Notes under the pieces: model-generated
Databases searched by the model: none
Told to the model about the DNA's origin: nothing
Seen by the model: the letters and a program-made list of their open reading frames with translations, nothing else
Assembly: GCF_013249045.1 (NCBI RefSeq)
Contig: NZ_JABRWP010000004.1
Span: forward strand, 1 to 64,000
Reading direction: 5' to 3'
DNA length: 64,000 nt
From: Winogradskyella eckloniae
Lineage (GTDB): Bacteria > Bacteroidota > Bacteroidia > Flavobacteriales > Flavobacteriaceae
Translations under genes and position numbers: made by a program
Shown: positions 1-9,205 of the stretch, piece by piece
Layout: every line of letters starts with the position of its first letter
Position numbering within the stretch: position 1 is the first letter of the stretch

Positions 1-1
1 T

Positions 2-3000
2 GAAGACGAAGATGGTATTCAAGATCCAGGAGAAGAAGGTGTTGCAGGTGTTACAGTAAACTTATTAGATTGTAACAACAACCAATTAGCAACAACAACT
101 ACAGATGCTAACGGTAACTATTCATTTGCAGATTTAGATCCAAATGAAGATTACAAAGTAGAGTTCGAAGTACCAACAGGATACGAATTATCGCCAGCTA
201 ACCATGGAGGTAATGATAGTAACGATTCAGATGCTGGATCAAACGGCAGAACATCTTGTATCGATTTAGAGCCAGGAGAGAATGACCCAACAATAGATGC
301 AGGTATTTATTTACCATGCTCAATAGATCCAAGTATTTCATTGTCTACTCCAGATAATACAATTTGTTATGGTACAAGTGTGGTATTAACAGCAATAGGT
401 GGTGATCAATTTGTTTGGAAGGCAAATGATATTGTTTTAACAAATGAAACGTCATCGACTTTAACTGTAAGTCCAAATCAAACAACAGTATACAGTGTGG
501 TTGTTACAGATAGTTCTCAATATAATTGTTCTGCAGAAGTTATGGCTACAATTGTAGTGAATCCTGCTACAGATGATATTAATGAAGAAGTAACAATTTG
601 TGAGGGATCAGATTATACATGGTCGCAAAACGGTCAAACATATACAGCGGCAGATAGTCCAGTAGTATTAGAATTAACTGATTCTAATGGATGTTCTTAT
701 TCTGCAACTTTAGTAATTAATGAATATGACGCTACTGAAGATGTGGTAACAGAAGTTACAGTATGTGAAGGATCAGACTATACGTGGTCTCAAAATGGTG
801 AAACATATACAGCAGCTGATAGTCCTGTGGTGTTGACTATTGACGGTGCTAATGGGTGTTCTTATACTGCAACATTAATAATTAATGAATACGAGGAAAC
901 AGAAGATATTGTTCATGCTATTACGGTATGTGAAGGGGAATCTAGAGTTTGGTCATTTAATGGTGTTGCGTACACTGCGGCAGATAGTCCAGTGGTATTA
1001 GAATTGACAGATGATAACGGCTGTCCTTATACGGCAACATTAAATATCTATGAATATGAAGCTCCAGAAAACACTCTAACAGAAGTTACAGTATGTGAAG
1101 GGTCAGACTATACATGGTCAGAAAATGGTGTGACGTATACGGCAGCAGATAGTCCAGTCGTATTAGATTTATCAGATAATAATGGGTGTTCTTATACAGC
1201 AACCTTAGTGATCAATGAGTATGATGCTCCAGAAGATGTCGTAACAGAGGTTACAGTATGTGAAGGATCAGATTACACGTGGTCAGAAAATGGACAGACA
1301 TATACAGCGGCAGATAGTCCAGTAGTGTTAACTATTGACGGTTCTAATGGGTGTTCTTATACAGCAACATTAATAATTAATGAATACGAGGAAACAGAAG
1401 ATATTGTTCATGCTATTACGGTATGTGAAGGAGAATCTAGAGTTTGGTCATTTAATGGTGTTGCGTATACTGCGGCAGATAGTCCAGTGGTATTAGAATT
1501 GACAGATGATAACGGTTGTCCTTATACGGCAACATTAAATATCTATGAATATGAAGCTCCAGAAAACACTCTAACAGAAGTTACAGTATGTGAAGGGGTA
1601 GATTACACGTGGTCAGAAAATGGTGTGACATATACAACAGCAGATAGTCCAGTGGTATTAGATTTATCAGATAACAATGGATGTGCTTACACAGCAACCT
1701 TAGTGATAAATGAATATGATGCTCCAGAAGATGTGGTAACGGAAGTTACAGTGTGTGAAGGATCAGATTACACGTGGTCATTTAATGGTGTGACATATAC
1801 AGCAGCAGATAGTCCAGTGGTATTAGATTTATCAGATGCTAATGGATGTGCTTACACAGCAATGTTAGTGATAAATGAAAGTAATACTACTGAAGATGTG
1901 GTAACGGAAGTTACAGTATGTGAAGGATCAGACTATACATGGTCACAAAATGGACAGACATATACAGCGGCAGATAGTCCTGTAGTATTAACTATTGATG
2001 ATGCAAGTGGATGTTCTTATACAGCAACCTTAGTGATCAACGAGTATGATGCTCCGGAAGATGTGGTAACAGAAGTTACAGTATGTGAAGGATCAGATTA
2101 CACTTGGTTAGAAAATGGTGTGACGTATACAGCAGCAGATAGTCCAGTGGTATTAGATTTATCAGATGCTAATGGATGTGCTTACACAGCAACGTTAGTG
2201 ATAAATGAAAGCAATGCTACTGAAGATGTGGTAACGGAAGTTACAGTATGTGAGGGATCAGACTATACATGGTCACAAAATGGACAGACATATACAGCGG
2301 TAGATAGTCCTGTAGTGTTAACTATTGATGATGCAAGTGGATGTTCTTATACAGCAACCTTAGTAATCAACGAGTATGATGCTCCAGAAGATGTCGTAAC
2401 AGAGGTTACAGTATGTGAAGGATCAGACTATACGTGGTCTCAAAATGGTGAAACATATACAGCAGCTGATAGTCCTGTGATGTTAACTATTGACGGTTCT
2501 AATGGGTGTTCTTATACAGCAACATTAATAATTAATGAATACGAGGAAACAGAAGATATTGTTCATGCTATTACGGTATGTGAAGGAGAATCTAGAGTTT
2601 GGTCATTTAATGGTGTTGCGTATACTGCGGCAGATAGTCCAGTGGTATTAGAATTGACAGATGATAACGGTTGTCCTTATACGGCAACATTAAATATCTA
2701 TGAATATGAAGCTCCAGAAAACACTCTAACAGAAGTTACAGTATGTGAAGGGTCAGACTATACATGGTCAGAAAATGGTGTGACATATACAGCAGCAGAT
2801 AGTCCAGTGGTATTAGATTTATCAGATGCTAATGGATGTGCTTACACAGCAACGTTAGTGATAAATGAAAGTAATGCTACTGAAGATGTGGTAACGGAAG
2901 TTACAGTATGTGAAGGATCAGACTATACATGGTCACAAAATGGACAGACATATACAGCGGCAGATAGTCCTGTAGTGTTAACTATTGATGATGCAAGTGG

Positions 3001-6000
3001 ATGTTCTTATACAGCAACCTTAGTGATCAACGAGTATGATGCTCCAGAAGATGTGGTAACAGAAGTTACAGTATGTGAAGGGTTAGATTACACTTGGTCA
3101 GAAAATGGTGTGACGTATACAGCAGCAGATAGTCCAGTAGTACTAGATTTATCAGATGCTAATGGATGTGCTTACACGGCAACATTAGTGATTAATGAGA
3201 ATGACGCAATTGAGGATGTGGTTACAGAAGTGTCTGTGTGTGAAGGATCAGACTATACATGGTCACAAGATGGTCAAACATATACGGCTTCAGATAGTCC
3301 TGTGGTATTAGAATTAACACATACAAATGGATGTCATTATACAGCTATTTTAGTGATTAATGAATACGACGCTCCAGAAGATGTAGTAACAGAGGTTACT
3401 ATTTGTGAAGGATCAGATTATACATGGTCAGAGACTGGTGTGACATATACTGCGGCAGATAGTCCAGTGGTGTTAGAATTGAATAATGCCAATGGTTGTG
3501 CTTACACTTCAACATTAATTATTAATGAAAGTGGGAATACGGCTTCAAATGTATATGAGCAAGTAACGGTTTGTTATGGTGGTGATTATACTTGGGCGTT
3601 AAGCGGAGAGACGTATACGGTAGCTAATAGTCCTGTTGTACTAGAGTTAACTACAGATAATGGTTGTCCGTATACTGCAACTTTAGTAATTGTTGAAAAC
3701 CAACCTGTATGTGATAGTGTAACGGAGGTTTCAATTTGTGAAGATGCGACTTATACGTGGGCTCAAAATGGAGAAACGTATACAGTAGCAGATAGTCCTG
3801 TGGTGTTGCATTTAACAGATCTTAATGGTTATAATTATACAGCTGTACTTATTATTTATGGTAATGGCAGTGCTGAAGATGTGGTTGATGAAGTTACAAT
3901 TTGTGAAGGATCAGACTATACTTGGGATCAAAATGGTGTAACGTATACTGCTGCAGATAGCCCAGTTGTTTTAACTATGGATAACGGTAATGGATGTTCT
4001 TATACAGCTACCTTAGTGATCAATGAGTATGACGCTCCAGAAGATGTGGTAACAGAAGTTACAGTATGTGAAGGTTCAGATTACACATGGTCAGAGACTG
4101 GTGTAGTATACACAGCTGCAGATAGTCCAGTGGTGGTAGAATTGACTAATACAAATGGGTGTGTATACACAACAACGTTAGTTATAAATGAAAGTAATGC
4201 TTCTGAAGATATATTTGAAACCGTAACTATATGTGAAGGTGAAGACTATACATGGTCGCAAAACGGACAAACATATACAGTAGCGGATAGTCCAGTGGTA
4301 TTAACTATTGATGATAATAGTGGATGCTCTTATACAGCAACGTTAACAATCAATGAATATGATGCTGCAGAAAATGTTGTTACCGAAGTGTTAGTTTGTG
4401 AAGGAACTGAATATGTATGGTCTCAAAACGGACAAACGTATACAGCAGCGGATAGTCCTGTGGTATTAAGTTTATCAAATGCCAATGGATGTGCATATAC
4501 GTCAACATTGATAATTAATGAGCATGTGCCAGTGAATACTATTGTTACTGAGGTAACGGTTTGTAGCGGTGAAGCTTATACGTGGTCACAAAATGATGAG
4601 ACGTATACAGCAGCAGATAGTCCAGTTGTGTTAAATTTAACGAATGTCAATGGATGTGCTTATACTGCAACATTAACAATTAATGAGTTTGCGCCAACAG
4701 AAGATATTGTTACTGAAGTAACAGTTTGTGAAGGTGAAGACTATACATGGTCGCAAAACGGTGAAACTTATACGGCAGCGGATAGTCCAGTAGTGCTTGA
4801 TTTAATGGATAACAACGGTTGTGGGTATACGACCACTTTAATCATCAATGAAGAAAATAAAGTTAAGATTGGTAACTATGTATGGTTAGATGTTAACGAA
4901 AATGGAATTCAAGATGAAGGTGTTGCGTCTGGTATTAATGGTGTGACGGTTAGGTTATTTCACTGTAATGATGATACTATGATAGATTCTGATGTTACAA
5001 TGAATAACTCTATTAATGGTGAGCCTGGTTATTATGAATTTGAAGTTTGTGCTAACAGTGGAGATTATTATATTAAATTTAATAATGCACCAGAAGGATA
5101 TGAGTTTACATCAAGTAATGTTGGCGATGACACTTTAGATTCAGATGTTAATAATGAAGGTGTAACAGCGTGTTTTACGGTTGAGGATTCAAATGTAATA
5201 ACGATAGATGCAGGTCTGTTTAATGTTTGTAGCTTAAATGTTGATGCTGGAACTGATATGGAGATTTGTCCAAACGAAACTGTAACACTTTCTGCAAGTT
5301 TTGATGATGTAGAAGGGTTATGTGAAGGTGGATGTGTGTATCCAGTTTTAGATCAGGAAAGATGTGATGGACCAGCTGGTACATTTGAAGTGTGGGTGGT
5401 GTCTTCACCATCAACAGGTTCTTATAAGTTTAACGCGTCACAACAAAGTTTTGAAACGTTTGATAATGGAACTGCTAAGTATGTAGCAACTGTGTCTAAC
5501 GGAATTGATGTATTGCAAGTAGATTTTACTTATAGTGGATACACAACAGTGACACCTATGGGAAGTCCTAAGTTAAATGACTGTCAGACCTATGATACTT
5601 CGGGATATGAATATTATACAGAATTAACAGGTACAATAACATCGCAAAATCATGGTGTATTCACTGTGGCACCAATGGGTGAATCATTTCAAATAGGAAT
5701 GGGTGCAGATGTGAAAAGACTAGGTTTTGGAGCTTCTGGTTGGTATACATTGTCAGGTGGTGATGGTACATATACTACTGGTGATGTTAATTTAGCACTT
5801 GGTGCTTGTCAGCCTAAAGCTGTTGATTACCAATGGACAACTGCAGATGGTCATATTGTTGGCAACGCTAATCAAGAGACAATTACAGTGGATCAAGCAG
5901 GAACTTACACAGTTCAGGCAGTGAATTGTATAGATTGTGTTGCAACCGATACAGTTGTGGTAACATCTACAAGTATTTGTAATGGTACTGATAACGATAG

Positions 6001-6289
6001 TCACTCTTTAAGAGTATATCCTGTGCCAGCATCTAGTGATTCTAGTGTTACTATAGATTTAGATATTGTTAGGTCTAATAGTTTTCTAGGAGACGATAGA
6101 ACACCTATAGATATTGAAGTTAGTGTTTATGATGCTAGAGGAAGACTAGTGCATAGTCCAAGAACATACCAAGTCATTGCAGGTAAAAACTTGTTGAATT
6201 ATGAGTTAGGAACAATAGACTTAGGGACGTACGTCATGCAAATTACAGCAGATGGTTGGTCAGCGACAAGCCGACTGATTGTGGAGTAA
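2..6289 (+). CDS. Giant T9SS-secreted repeat protein, 5' end outside window
   Basis: The frame is open from base 2 (2095 residues visible), so the true start lies upstream. Visible order: an SdrD-B/Cna-B-like domain (about residues 1-105, with DEDGIQDPGEEG), an Ig-like domain (about 106-190), 26 tandem 55-residue repeats (191-1620), a second SdrD-B domain starting KIGNYVWLDVNENGIQD, an Ig/PKD-like domain with a roughly 165-residue insertion, and a C-terminal T9SS type-A sorting domain (LRVYPVPAS ... GRLVHS ... GTYVMQI). T9SS proteins cross the outer membrane and are usually cell-surface attached or secreted, so an adhesin or surface-layer role is inferred. Each repeat carries a CEG cysteine and an NGC cysteine. 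A terminator follows. The upstream TTG at 341 is only an in-frame codon, not the start. The family is clear; the ligand is unknown. Confidence 0.9.
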   Translation, partial: EDEDGIQDPGEEGVAGVTVNLLDCNNNQLATTTTDANGNYSFADLDPNEDYKVEFEVPTGYELSPANHGGNDSNDSDAGSNGRTSCIDLEPGENDPTIDAGIYLPCSIDPSISLSTPDNTICYGTSVVLTAIGGDQFVWKANDIVLTNETSSTLTVSPNQTTVYSVVVTDSSQYNCSAEVMATIVVNPATDDINEEVTICEGSDYTWSQNGQTYTAADSPVVLELTDSNGCSYSATLVINEYDATEDVVTEVTVCEGSDYTWSQNGETYTAADSPVVLTIDGANGCSYTATLIINEYEETEDIVHAITVCEGESRVWSFNGVAYTAADSPVVLELTDDNGCPYTATLNIYEYEAPENTLTEVTVCEGSDYTWSENGVTYTAADSPVVLDLSDNNGCSYTATLVINEYDAPEDVVTEVTVCEGSDYTWSENGQTYTAADSPVVLTIDGSNGCSYTATLIINEYEETEDIVHAITVCEGESRVWSFNGVAYTAADSPVVLELTDDNGCPYTATLNIYEYEAPENTLTEVTVCEGVDYTWSENGVTYTTADSPVVLDLSDNNGCAYTATLVINEYDAPEDVVTEVTVCEGSDYTWSFNGVTYTAADSPVVLDLSDANGCAYTAMLVINESNTTEDVVTEVTVCEGSDYTWSQNGQTYTAADSPVVLTIDDASGCSYTATLVINEYDAPEDVVTEVTVCEGSDYTWLENGVTYTAADSPVVLDLSDANGCAYTATLVINESNATEDVVTEVTVCEGSDYTWSQNGQTYTAVDSPVVLTIDDASGCSYTATLVINEYDAPEDVVTEVTVCEGSDYTWSQNGETYTAADSPVMLTIDGSNGCSYTATLIINEYEETEDIVHAITVCEGESRVWSFNGVAYTAADSPVVLELTDDNGCPYTATLNIYEYEAPENTLTEVTVCEGSDYTWSENGVTYTAADSPVVLDLSDANGCAYTATLVINESNATEDVVTEVTVCEGSDYTWSQNGQTYTAADSPVVLTIDDASGCSYTATLVINEYDAPEDVVTEVTVCEGLDYTWSENGVTYTAADSPVVLDLSDANGCAYTATLVINENDAIEDVVTEVSVCEGSDYTWSQDGQTYTASDSPVVLELTHTNGCHYTAILVINEYDAPEDVVTEVTICEGSDYTWSETGVTYTAADSPVVLELNNANGCAYTSTLIINESGNTASNVYEQVTVCYGGDYTWALSGETYTVANSPVVLELTTDNGCPYTATLVIVENQPVCDSVTEVSICEDATYTWAQNGETYTVADSPVVLHLTDLNGYNYTAVLIIYGNGSAEDVVDEVTICEGSDYTWDQNGVTYTAADSPVVLTMDNGNGCSYTATLVINEYDAPEDVVTEVTVCEGSDYTWSETGVVYTAADSPVVVELTNTNGCVYTTTLVINESNASEDIFETVTICEGEDYTWSQNGQTYTVADSPVVLTIDDNSGCSYTATLTINEYDAAENVVTEVLVCEGTEYVWSQNGQTYTAADSPVVLSLSNANGCAYTSTLIINEHVPVNTIVTEVTVCSGEAYTWSQNDETYTAADSPVVLNLTNVNGCAYTATLTINEFAPTEDIVTEVTVCEGEDYTWSQNGETYTAADSPVVLDLMDNNGCGYTTTLIINEENKVKIGNYVWLDVNENGIQDEGVASGINGVTVRLFHCNDDTMIDSDVTMNNSINGEPGYYEFEVCANSGDYYIKFNNAPEGYEFTSSNVGDDTLDSDVNNEGVTACFTVEDSNVITIDAGLFNVCSLNVDAGTDMEICPNETVTLSASFDDVEGLCEGGCVYPVLDQERCDGPAGTFEVWVVSSPSTGSYKFNASQQSFETFDNGTAKYVATVSNGIDVLQVDFTYSGYTTVTPMGSPKLNDCQTYDTSGYEYYTELTGTITSQNHGVFTVAPMGESFQIGMGADVKRLGFGASGWYTLSGGDGTYTTGDVNLALGACQPKAVDYQWTTADGHIVGNANQETITVDQAGTYTVQAVNCIDCVATDTVVVTSTSICNGTDNDSHSLRVYPVPASSDSSVTIDLDIVRSNSFLGDDRTPIDIEVSVYDARGRLVHSPRTYQVIAGKNLLNYELGTIDLGTYVMQITADGWSATSRLIVE
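572..4861 (+). repeat. 26 tandem 165-bp (55-codon) coding repeats
   Basis: Exactly 4290 bp is made of 26 units of 165 bp. Each unit encodes the pattern VCEG.DYTW, NG.TYTAADSPVVL and NGC.YTATLVINE. One codon is gained in unit 19 and the last unit is one codon short. Units at 1397-1561 and 2552-2716 are identical at the DNA level. The unit at 902-1066 differs from them at only three bases, and longer three-unit blocks (from 737, 1232 and 2387) recur. Units toward the 3' end (after about 3200) are more diverged. This pattern fits recent duplication or gene conversion of the central block. Confidence 0.95.
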
Positions 6290-6307
6290 TCAAATAACAT
6301 TGTTTAA

Positions 6308-6349
6308 ATAAAAAAAGAATCGTAATTAATTTTACGGTTCTTTTTTTTT
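6308..6349 (+). terminator. Rho-independent-type terminator after the repeat protein gene
   Basis: An A-rich arm with GAATCGTAA pairs with TTACGGTTC across a short AT loop. There is one wobble position, and a run of nine T follows at 6341-6349. It lies 19 bases after the stop codon. Confidence 0.8.
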
Positions 6350-6511
6350 GTTTGATAGAGAAAGATATTTCGTGTAATAATGGAATTTAATCTATAATCT
6401 AAGTGGATTAAGGCTAGGGATTTTTAATAATATCACTTGTAATGGAAGCTAATTTATAATTTCAATTTTTTTATCAACGATTTATCTCTATTTTTAAGCA
6501 AATAACATTTC

Positions 6512-8050
6512 ATGCTTAAAAAAGTTTTCGCAAGTGCCGTTTTTGGTGTAGAGGCTTCTACGATTACTGTTGAAGTTAATATTGATAAAGGTGTTGGTTA
6601 TCATTTAGTTGGTCTGCCAGATAATGCCATTAAAGAAAGTAATTATCGGATAGCAGCAGCGCTACAGAATAATGGTTATCGTATTCCAGGAAAAAAAATC
6701 ACAATAAATATGGCGCCTGCCGATTTACGCAAAGAAGGTTCGGCCTATGATTTAACATTAGCCATTGGTATTCTCGCGGCATCAAATCAAATAAAAGCAG
6801 AAAATCTAGAAGAATATCTTATAATGGGAGAATTGTCACTCGATGGCAGTTTACAGCCGTTTAAGGGAGCGTTACCTATAGCGGTTAAAGCCCGGGAAGA
6901 AGGGTTTAAGGGGATCATATTGCCTATTCAAAATGCTAAAGAAGCCGCGATTGTAGATGATCTTAGGGTGTTTGGGGTTGAAAATATTATGCAAGTCATT
7001 AATCATTTTGATAAGGGCGAAACTTTAGAGCAAACGATAATTAATACAAGGGAGGAGTTTTATAAAAATCTTGAATTTCCTGAATTTGATTTCGCAGATG
7101 TTAAAGGGCAAGAATCAATAAAGCGTTGTTTGGAAATTGCAGCAGCAGGAGGTCATAATATTATCCTTATTGGTCCGCCAGGTTCTGGAAAGACAATGTT
7201 GGCAAAACGATTGCCTAGTATTTTACCACCAATGACATTACATGAAGCTTTAGAGACGACTAAAATTCATTCGGTTGTCGGTCGTGTTAAAGCGCATACA
7301 GGATTAATGGCGCAGCGTCCATTTAGAAGTCCACATCATACCATTTCTAATGTAGCGTTAGTAGGAGGAGGGAGTTATCCACAGCCAGGAGAAATTTCAT
7401 TATCTCATAACGGTGTGTTGTTTTTGGATGAATTACCAGAATTTAAGCGTGAAGTTTTGGAAGTTATGAGGCAGCCTTTGGAAGATAGAGAAGTAACGAT
7501 TTCTCGTGCGAAATTTACAGTGACTTACCCTTCATCTTTCATGTTGGTGGCTAGTATGAATCCAAGTCCTAGTGGTTATTTTAACGATCCAGATGCGCCA
7601 ATTACGTCATCACCAGCGGAAATGCAACGCTATATGGGGAAAATTTCAGGACCATTATTAGATCGTATTGACATTCATATTGAAGTGACTCCTGTGCCAT
7701 TTGAAAAATTATCAGATGAAAGAATTGGAGAATCCTCAGTGGATATAAGAAAACGAGTAACTAAAGCTAGAGAAAAGCAAACAATACGATTTAATGAGCT
7801 AGAAAACATTCATTATAACGCACAGATGACCACAAAGCAAATTAGGAAATATTGTACTTTAGATGATGCCTCAATGCAATTGTTAAAATCTGCAATGGAG
7901 CGATTAAACTTATCGGCTAGAGCTTACGATCGTATTCTTAAAGTATCGCGAACAATTGCTGACTTAGAAGGTTCTAAGGAGGTGTTGGGTGCTCATATTA
8001 GTGAGGCGATACAATACCGTAGTTTAGATCGTGATGGTTGGTTAGGGTAG
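6512..8050 (+). CDS. comM: YifB/ComM family Mg-chelatase-like AAA+ ATPase
   Basis: The 512 residues match the full family length. The N-terminal ChlI-like domain (about 1-180) is followed by an AAA+ core with Walker A GPPGSGKT at 221-228, Walker B GVLFLDELPE at 301-310, and the C-terminal Mg-chelatase domain with ARAYDRILKVSRTIADLEG. In Gram-negative bacteria ComM is a hexameric helicase that promotes branch migration when transforming DNA is integrated. Whether this organism is naturally competent cannot be judged here. It starts at an ATG 222 bp after the preceding stop and appears monocistronic or weakly linked to the next gene (42-bp gap). Confidence 0.93.
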   Translation: MLKKVFASAVFGVEASTITVEVNIDKGVGYHLVGLPDNAIKESNYRIAAALQNNGYRIPGKKITINMAPADLRKEGSAYDLTLAIGILAASNQIKAENLEEYLIMGELSLDGSLQPFKGALPIAVKAREEGFKGIILPIQNAKEAAIVDDLRVFGVENIMQVINHFDKGETLEQTIINTREEFYKNLEFPEFDFADVKGQESIKRCLEIAAAGGHNIILIGPPGSGKTMLAKRLPSILPPMTLHEALETTKIHSVVGRVKAHTGLMAQRPFRSPHHTISNVALVGGGSYPQPGEISLSHNGVLFLDELPEFKREVLEVMRQPLEDREVTISRAKFTVTYPSSFMLVASMNPSPSGYFNDPDAPITSSPAEMQRYMGKISGPLLDRIDIHIEVTPVPFEKLSDERIGESSVDIRKRVTKAREKQTIRFNELENIHYNAQMTTKQIRKYCTLDDASMQLLKSAMERLNLSARAYDRILKVSRTIADLEGSKEVLGAHISEAIQYRSLDRDGWLG

Positions 8051-8065
8051 TTTCATTGCGTAATA

Positions 8066-8073
8066 TAAATTTG
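8066..8073 (+). promoter_or_regulatory. Bacteroidota -7 element (TAAATTTG) before the 5-oxoproline operon
   Basis: TAAATTTG matches the TAnnTTTG consensus 19 bases before the ATG of the DUF2891 gene. No TTG at the ideal 17-20 base spacing is visible, so support is partial. Confidence 0.4.
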
Positions 8074-8092
8074 AATTCCTTTAATAAATATC

Positions 8093-9205
8093 ATGAAAAA
8101 AATAGTCTTAGGTTTAACATTTTTAGTTGTTGGTTGCCAAAGTAAAACCAAAAATACTACAGTAGATTTAGCTCCTGTTACAAAAATAGAAATTGTAGAA
8201 ACGCCAAGTTTAAGTCTAGAGCAAGCTAATAGATTAGCAGAATTGCCTTTGCATTGCATGAATACGGAATATCCTAATAAATTAAATCAAATTATAGGTG
8301 GTTCGGAAGGTCTAAAAGCACCTAAAGAATTGCATCCAGCATTTTATGGTTGTTTCGATTGGCATTCTGCTGTACATGGGCATTGGAGTTTGGTGAACTT
8401 ATTAAAGCAGTTTCCGGAATTGGATAATCGTGAAATTATTGAGCAAAAATTACTTCTAAATATTACAAAAGAAAACATAGAGCGAGAAATTGAATATTTT
8501 GAAAGTACGTTTGGTGGTTCTTTTGAGCGGACTTATGGTTGGGCTTGGTTGTTGAAACTGGCTGAGGAAATTCACACTTGGGATAGTGCTGTTGCTCGAG
8601 AATTAGAAGTTAATCTTCAGCCGTTAACGGATTTGATAGTTAAAAGGTATTTAGAGTTTCTTCCGAAGTTGAATTACCCTGTTCGCGTGGGTGAGCATCC
8701 TAATACAGCTTTTGGGATGAGTTTTGCTTATGATTTTGCGGCTACCGTTGATAATGAAGTGTTGGCTGAGTTGATAGAAGAGCGAGCTATGGATTTTTAT
8801 AAAGATGACCAAGATGGTCCAATAGAATGGGAGCCAAATGGTTTTGATTTTTTATCACCTTGTTTAGAAGAGGCTGCTCTTATGAAACGTGTTTTAGAGG
8901 TTGATGAATTTAAAATATGGATTAATGATTTTTTACCTAGTTTAAGTGCTGTTGATTTTGATTGGGCTGTTGGTAAGGTGTCGGATAGAACTGATGGGAA
9001 GCTAGTGCATCTCGATGGTGTTAATTTCTCTAGAGCTTGGAGTTTAAATTATATAGCAAAAGATTTACCTGAATTTTCTCATTTAAAGAATATAGCAAAT
9101 AAGCATATCATTCATTCATTGCCAAGCATAGTTGGTGATAGTTATGAAGGTGGTCATTGGTTGGGGACTTTTGCTATTTATGCTTTAAATTCTACAGAGA
9201 AATGA
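8093..9205 (+). CDS. DUF2891 family lipoprotein
   Basis: 370 residues. The N-terminus MKKIVLGLTFLVVGC is a lipoprotein signal with Cys15 as the likely lipidated residue, so the protein is periplasmic or outer-membrane facing. The body carries the DUF2891 signature HPAFYGCFDWHSAVHGHWSL and reads as an all-alpha, catalytic-looking fold with several conserved His, Trp and Glu residues. No biochemical function is established for the family. It is the first gene of a tight operon: its TGA overlaps the ATG of the NRAMP-fold transporter (ATGA at 9202-9205), and pxpA, pxpB and pxpC follow. A role in generating or capturing a pyroglutamyl-type substrate at the cell envelope is an inference from context only. 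Confidence 0.85.
   Translation: MKKIVLGLTFLVVGCQSKTKNTTVDLAPVTKIEIVETPSLSLEQANRLAELPLHCMNTEYPNKLNQIIGGSEGLKAPKELHPAFYGCFDWHSAVHGHWSLVNLLKQFPELDNREIIEQKLLLNITKENIEREIEYFESTFGGSFERTYGWAWLLKLAEEIHTWDSAVARELEVNLQPLTDLIVKRYLEFLPKLNYPVRVGEHPNTAFGMSFAYDFAATVDNEVLAELIEERAMDFYKDDQDGPIEWEPNGFDFLSPCLEEAALMKRVLEVDEFKIWINDFLPSLSAVDFDWAVGKVSDRTDGKLVHLDGVNFSRAWSLNYIAKDLPEFSHLKNIANKHIIHSLPSIVGDSYEGGHWLGTFAIYALNSTEK

Noticed and set aside
572..4861. Regular 165-bp repeats resembling a satellite or CRISPR-like array
   Set aside because: The period is a multiple of three, one open frame runs through all units and every unit keeps the same protein pattern. It is a coding tandem repeat.
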